Assembly: GCA_002389465.1 (NCBI GenBank)
Contig: DGOT01000053.1
Span: forward strand, 326-11,452
Reading direction: 5' to 3'
DNA length: 11,127 nt
Origin: Bacteroidales bacterium UBA4459
GTDB lineage: Bacteria > Bacteroidota > Bacteroidia > Bacteroidales > F082
The stretch's first letter is position 1. Every line of letters begins with the position of its first letter. The translations under genes and the position numbers were made by a program. This document shows positions 8,547 through 11,127 of this stretch, piece by piece. The notes beneath the pieces were generated by a model. It saw nothing but the letters and a program-made list of their open reading frames with translations, was not told the DNA's origin and did not search any database.

Positions 8547-8586
8547 ACCCCATTCATTGGAATATGCATGGGGTTTTTTATTTTTT
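8547..8586 (+). terminator. Intrinsic terminator after gldJ, abutting murF
   Basis: A hairpin pairs CCCCAT (8548-8553) with ATGGGG (8568-8573), then CAT (8555-8557) with ATG (8564-8566) across one mismatch, with a 6-nt loop. A flanking A-T pair closes the base. The U-tract TTTTTTATTTTTT (8574-8586) follows directly. It starts 24 bp after the gldJ stop. The base after the U-tract is the A of the murF ATG, leaving no room for a separate murF leader between terminator and start codon. Confidence 0.85.
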
Positions 8587-9876
8587 ATGCAACAACTTAC
8601 GAAACTATATAATTATTTTCTGTCAACCGGAAAATGCTCAACCGATTCGAGAGATGAGGTGAAGGGCACGATCTTTTTTGCCTTGTCGGGGGATCGTTTT
8701 AACGGAAATAAATTTGCCGCTGAAGCACTTGACAAAGGCGCTGTACTGGCTGTGATAGATCAAAAAGAATACGACAAAGGAGATAAATATTTTCTCGTGG
8801 AAGACACCCTGAAAACTTTACAGGAACTTGCCCGGCTACACAGATCGAATATAAATGCACGAATTATCGGAATTACAGGAACCAACGGGAAAACAACCAC
8901 CAAAGAACTTATATCCTCCGTACTTTCGACCGAAAAAAAAGTTGTTTTCACACAGGGAAATCTGAACAATCATATCGGTGTGCCGTTGACTGTTCTGACC
9001 ATTACACCCGACACCGAAATAGCTGTAGTTGAGATGGGAGCAAACCATATTGGAGAAATTGACCTGTTATGCTCCATCGCCCGGCCCGACATAGGTATTA
9101 TTACCAATATCAGCAAAGCACACATCGAAGGGTTTGGCTCACTCGAAGGTGTTGTAAAAGCCAAAAGTGAACTCTACGAGTTTCTGAAAACAAATCATGG
9201 AGGGGTTTTTGTAAATAACGAAGACCCCCTGCTGATGAAATTATCTGAGGGAATAGAACGGATAACTTATGGTTTCCATACGGAACAGTTTACATCGGTA
9301 ATTGAGCAAACGAAACCGCTTTTAAGTTTACGGTGGACCTTCAACGGAAACAGCTATCCGTGCCCGTCAAATTTAGTGGGCAGTTACAATGCCGACAATA
9401 TTCATGCGGCAATTGCTACCGGCATATACTTCGGCATTTCTCCTGAGAACATCAACAAAGCGATCACAGCTTACCAGCCGGACAACAACCGCTCGCAACT
9501 GGTCACTACAGAAACAAACCTCATTATCATGGATGCATACAATGCCAATCCCGTGAGTATGACAAGTGCTATTGAAAATTTCATCGAATTTCAACCCGAA
9601 AACCCATGGCTCATTCTGGGTGACATGTTCGAGTTGGGTGAATCATCGTTGGCAGAACACCAAAAGATTATCGATCTCCTTAAAAAAAGCAGATTCCAAA
9701 ATATTATTCTGGTGGGAAAAGATTTTCACACTTTACATAAAAACCACTCATTTATTTCCATAACCAGTTTACAGGAAGCGGAGAAATACGTGACTAAATA
9801 CCCCATCCGTAATGCCAATATCCTGGTAAAAGGATCCCGAGGTATGCAACTGGAAAAATTACTTAAACATCTCTAA
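8587..9876 (+). CDS. murF: UDP-MurNAc-tripeptide--D-Ala-D-Ala ligase MurF
   Basis: 429 aa, normal for MurF. It is the cytoplasmic ATP-dependent ligase that adds D-Ala-D-Ala to UDP-MurNAc-tripeptide, the last cytoplasmic amino-acid step of peptidoglycan precursor synthesis. The N-terminal UDP-substrate domain shows STDSRDEVKGTIFFAL and GNKFAAEALDKGA. The Mur-ligase P-loop is GITGTNGKTTTKE (residues 95-107, Lys102). Next are NLNNHIGVPLTVL, VVEMGANHIGEI and NISKAHIEGFGS. The C-terminal domain carries NADNIHAAIA, MDAYNANPVSM, LGDMFELGESSLAEHQ and VKGSRGMQLEKLL. The frame stays open upstream to a GTG at 8491, but those 32 extra codons would overlap the end of gldJ and translate the terminator. The ATG at 8587 places MQQLTKLYNYF as in other MurF proteins, so I chose it. 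anmK starts one base after its stop. Confidence 0.96.
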   Translation: MQQLTKLYNYFLSTGKCSTDSRDEVKGTIFFALSGDRFNGNKFAAEALDKGAVLAVIDQKEYDKGDKYFLVEDTLKTLQELARLHRSNINARIIGITGTNGKTTTKELISSVLSTEKKVVFTQGNLNNHIGVPLTVLTITPDTEIAVVEMGANHIGEIDLLCSIARPDIGIITNISKAHIEGFGSLEGVVKAKSELYEFLKTNHGGVFVNNEDPLLMKLSEGIERITYGFHTEQFTSVIEQTKPLLSLRWTFNGNSYPCPSNLVGSYNADNIHAAIATGIYFGISPENINKAITAYQPDNNRSQLVTTETNLIIMDAYNANPVSMTSAIENFIEFQPENPWLILGDMFELGESSLAEHQKIIDLLKKSRFQNIILVGKDFHTLHKNHSFISITSLQEAEKYVTKYPIRNANILVKGSRGMQLEKLLKHL

Positions 9877-9877
9877 A

Positions 9878-10957
9878 GTGGAGAAGTATAAAGCTATCGG
9901 CATCATGTCGGGAAGTTCCCTTGACGGAGTAGACATTGTCCTCTGTACCTTCATCCGGAAAAGCGGAAAATGGTCCTTTGAGATCAACAAGGCAGCAACC
10001 TATCCGTATTCGGAAGAATGGCAATTAAAACTGAAGGAGTTGCACCGGAAAAGCAAATCAGAAATCGTAAGCACAGATATGGCTTATGGTCGTTTATTAA
10101 GCGAAATGATTAGCGATTTTTTAAAAAGTGAATCTGACAAACCGGATTTAATTGCTTCACACGGACATACTATCTTTCATGAACCCGAAAAAGGATACAC
10201 ACTGCAAATTGGCAATGGACAAATTATAGCAGATACAACAGGTATTTTAACTATTAATAATTTCCGGCAACAAGATATTGAACTGAGTGGGCAGGGAGCT
10301 CCTTTAGTACCCATTGGCGACGAACTGCTTTTTAACGATTATAATTCCTGTCTTAATATCGGTGGAATTGCTAATATCTCATTCAAAGAAAAAGAGCAAC
10401 GTCTGGCTTTTGATGTGTGCCCGGCCAACCAGCTACTTAATTATCTCAGCAGGCAATTAGGTACTCCTTTTGATAAAGGTGGTGCTTTTGCTCAACTCGG
10501 CAAGTTGGATAAACAACTTTTTGATTTGTTGAATCAGGACACTTACTACCAAAAAAAACGGCCAAAATCGCTGAGTAATCAATACGTAACAGATGCGTTT
10601 ATCAGCCAACTGGAAGTATCTGAAGCCCCGATTGAAGATAAGCTTTATACGGTTGTAAAACATATTGCATGCCAGGTAAACCGATCCGTGGCTCATTTGC
10701 CAGCCGGAAACCTCCTCATCACCGGAGGCGGAGCGCATAATAAGTTTCTGATAAAAGCTATTCAACTGGAAACAGGGTTGAATATCATTATTCCTGACGA
10801 TTTGATGGTAGATTATAAGGAAGCGCTCATCTTTGCACTGATGGGGGTGCTCAGGAGGAAAAAAGAGATAAACTGTCTGGCATCGGTCACGGGCGCCAGG
10901 AGAGACTCTTGTTGTGGCATAATCCAGAAACCAGATAGTACACACCGGAATCCATAA
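9878..10957 (+). CDS. anmK: Anhydro-N-acetylmuramic acid kinase AnmK
   Basis: 359 aa with a GTG start. AnmK cleaves and phosphorylates 1,6-anhydro-MurNAc to MurNAc-6-phosphate in the cytoplasm, so muropeptide sugar released from the wall can be reused. It has the ASKHA-type ATP-binding start IGIMSGSSLDGVD (residues 7-19), ASHGHTIFH, FRQQDIELSGQGAPLVPIGD, and CLNIGGIANISF. FDVCPANQLLNYL carries the likely catalytic Asp179; the FDxCP form is common in Bacteroidota AnmK where others have FDxGP. Then come FDKGGAFA, RPKSLSNQY, LLITGGGAHNKFL, a DYKEALIFALMG segment and SVTGARRDSCCG near the end. GTG at 9878 gives the expected short lead before the motif. It lies 1 bp after murF, so translation is probably coupled, joining wall synthesis and recycling in one unit. 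It ends at a strong terminator. Confidence 0.95.
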   Translation: MEKYKAIGIMSGSSLDGVDIVLCTFIRKSGKWSFEINKAATYPYSEEWQLKLKELHRKSKSEIVSTDMAYGRLLSEMISDFLKSESDKPDLIASHGHTIFHEPEKGYTLQIGNGQIIADTTGILTINNFRQQDIELSGQGAPLVPIGDELLFNDYNSCLNIGGIANISFKEKEQRLAFDVCPANQLLNYLSRQLGTPFDKGGAFAQLGKLDKQLFDLLNQDTYYQKKRPKSLSNQYVTDAFISQLEVSEAPIEDKLYTVVKHIACQVNRSVAHLPAGNLLITGGGAHNKFLIKAIQLETGLNIIIPDDLMVDYKEALIFALMGVLRRKKEINCLASVTGARRDSCCGIIQKPDSTHRNP

Positions 10958-10988
10958 AAAAAGCAGTACCAAATTGGCACTGCTTTTT
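10958..10988. terminator. Bidirectional intrinsic terminator between anmK and the nhaD-like gene
   Basis: A perfect 10-bp outer stem pairs AAAAAGCAGT (10958-10967) with ACTGCTTTTT (10979-10988). After one A-C mismatch a CC/GG step closes the 5-nt loop AAATT. The symmetrical A-run and T-run give a U-tract on either strand. It starts at the base after the anmK stop and lies 16 bp past the stop of the converging minus-strand gene, so it can end both transcripts. Confidence 0.85.
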
Positions 10989-11004
10989 ATAATTCATTTT
11001 TATC

Positions 11005-11127
11005 TTATACGTGGAAGATAATCAAATCCTGCAGCCAGTAGATGGGAATACCTCCAAGGTATTCGATTAAAGCCAGCCAGCTGATTTTTCTCATGTACCA
11101 TATAAAGTCTATCTTCTCTAATCCCAT
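11005..11127 (-). CDS. C-terminal end of a membrane protein, probably NhaD-type Na+/H+ antiporter
   Basis: The reverse strand is open from the right edge to a TAA at 11005-11007, giving 40 residues. The N-terminal part is outside the window, so the Met at the edge is probably internal. The peptide starts MGLEKIDFIWYMRKISWLAL and ends IYWLQDLIIFHV. It combines a short polar segment (EKIDFIWYMRKIS) with a hydrophobic final helix. That pattern matches my memory of the C-terminus of Bacteroidota NhaD antiporters, which exchange Na+ for H+ across the inner membrane. The evidence is one short segment recalled by pattern, so another multi-pass transporter is possible. It converges on anmK and shares its terminator. 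Confidence 0.55.
   Translation of the reverse strand: MGLEKIDFIWYMRKISWLALIEYLGGIPIYWLQDLIIFHV

Noticed and set aside
8491..8586. GTG start giving MurF 32 extra N-terminal residues
   Set aside because: The extension overlaps the gldJ end and translates the hairpin and U-tract. MurF homology begins just after the ATG at 8587.
10457..10972. 171-codon minus-strand open frame
   Set aside because: It lies opposite anmK, whose motifs are clear over the same bases, and its own translation shows no family features. It also runs through the terminator.
11125..11127. ATG at the right edge as the start of a 40-aa small protein
   Set aside because: The peptide looks like the C-terminal end of a larger membrane protein, and the start coincides with the window boundary.

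Overview
The window looks like chromosomal DNA of a Bacteroidota species, probably of the Bacteroidales/Marinilabiliales kind. It carries type IX secretion system (T9SS) genes found only in that phylum (PorU, PorP/SprF, GldJ), the genes lack strong Shine-Dalgarno leaders, and the base composition leans to A+T. I see no mobile element, CRISPR array, tRNA or rRNA.

Left half (1-5816, minus strand): two full-length-style PorU proteins in tandem. The upstream one, 2001-5816, is a complete T9SS C-terminal-signal peptidase/sortase with a gingipain-type (C25) His-Cys dyad and its own C-terminal sorting domain. A second PorU-like gene starts 35 bp after its stop and runs off the left edge of the window inside the C25 domain. 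This gene (1-1965) has no start codon problem and is open throughout, but only its first 655 codons are visible.

Middle (5817-5990): a 174-bp divergent intergenic region with two palindromic sites and only weak promoter matches.

Right half (5991-10957, plus strand): porP/sprF, gldJ, then murF and anmK. PorP (outer-membrane barrel) and GldJ (outer-membrane lipoprotein of the PorK/GldK type) supply parts of the T9SS periplasmic ring and its outer-membrane link. PorU acts at the cell surface, cutting and attaching cargo that has crossed the outer membrane. MurF and AnmK work in the cytoplasm on peptidoglycan synthesis and recycling. A strong intrinsic terminator lies between gldJ and murF, and its U-tract runs right up to the murF start codon.

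Right edge (11005-11127, minus strand): the last 40 codons of a membrane protein, most like an NhaD-type Na+/H+ antiporter. It converges on anmK across a shared bidirectional terminator.

Most of this is a recognisable T9SS/gldJ-murF locus. The least ordinary points are the tandem PorU pair, the PorP-GldJ pairing without GldL/M/N or PorV in view, and the terminator abutting murF.
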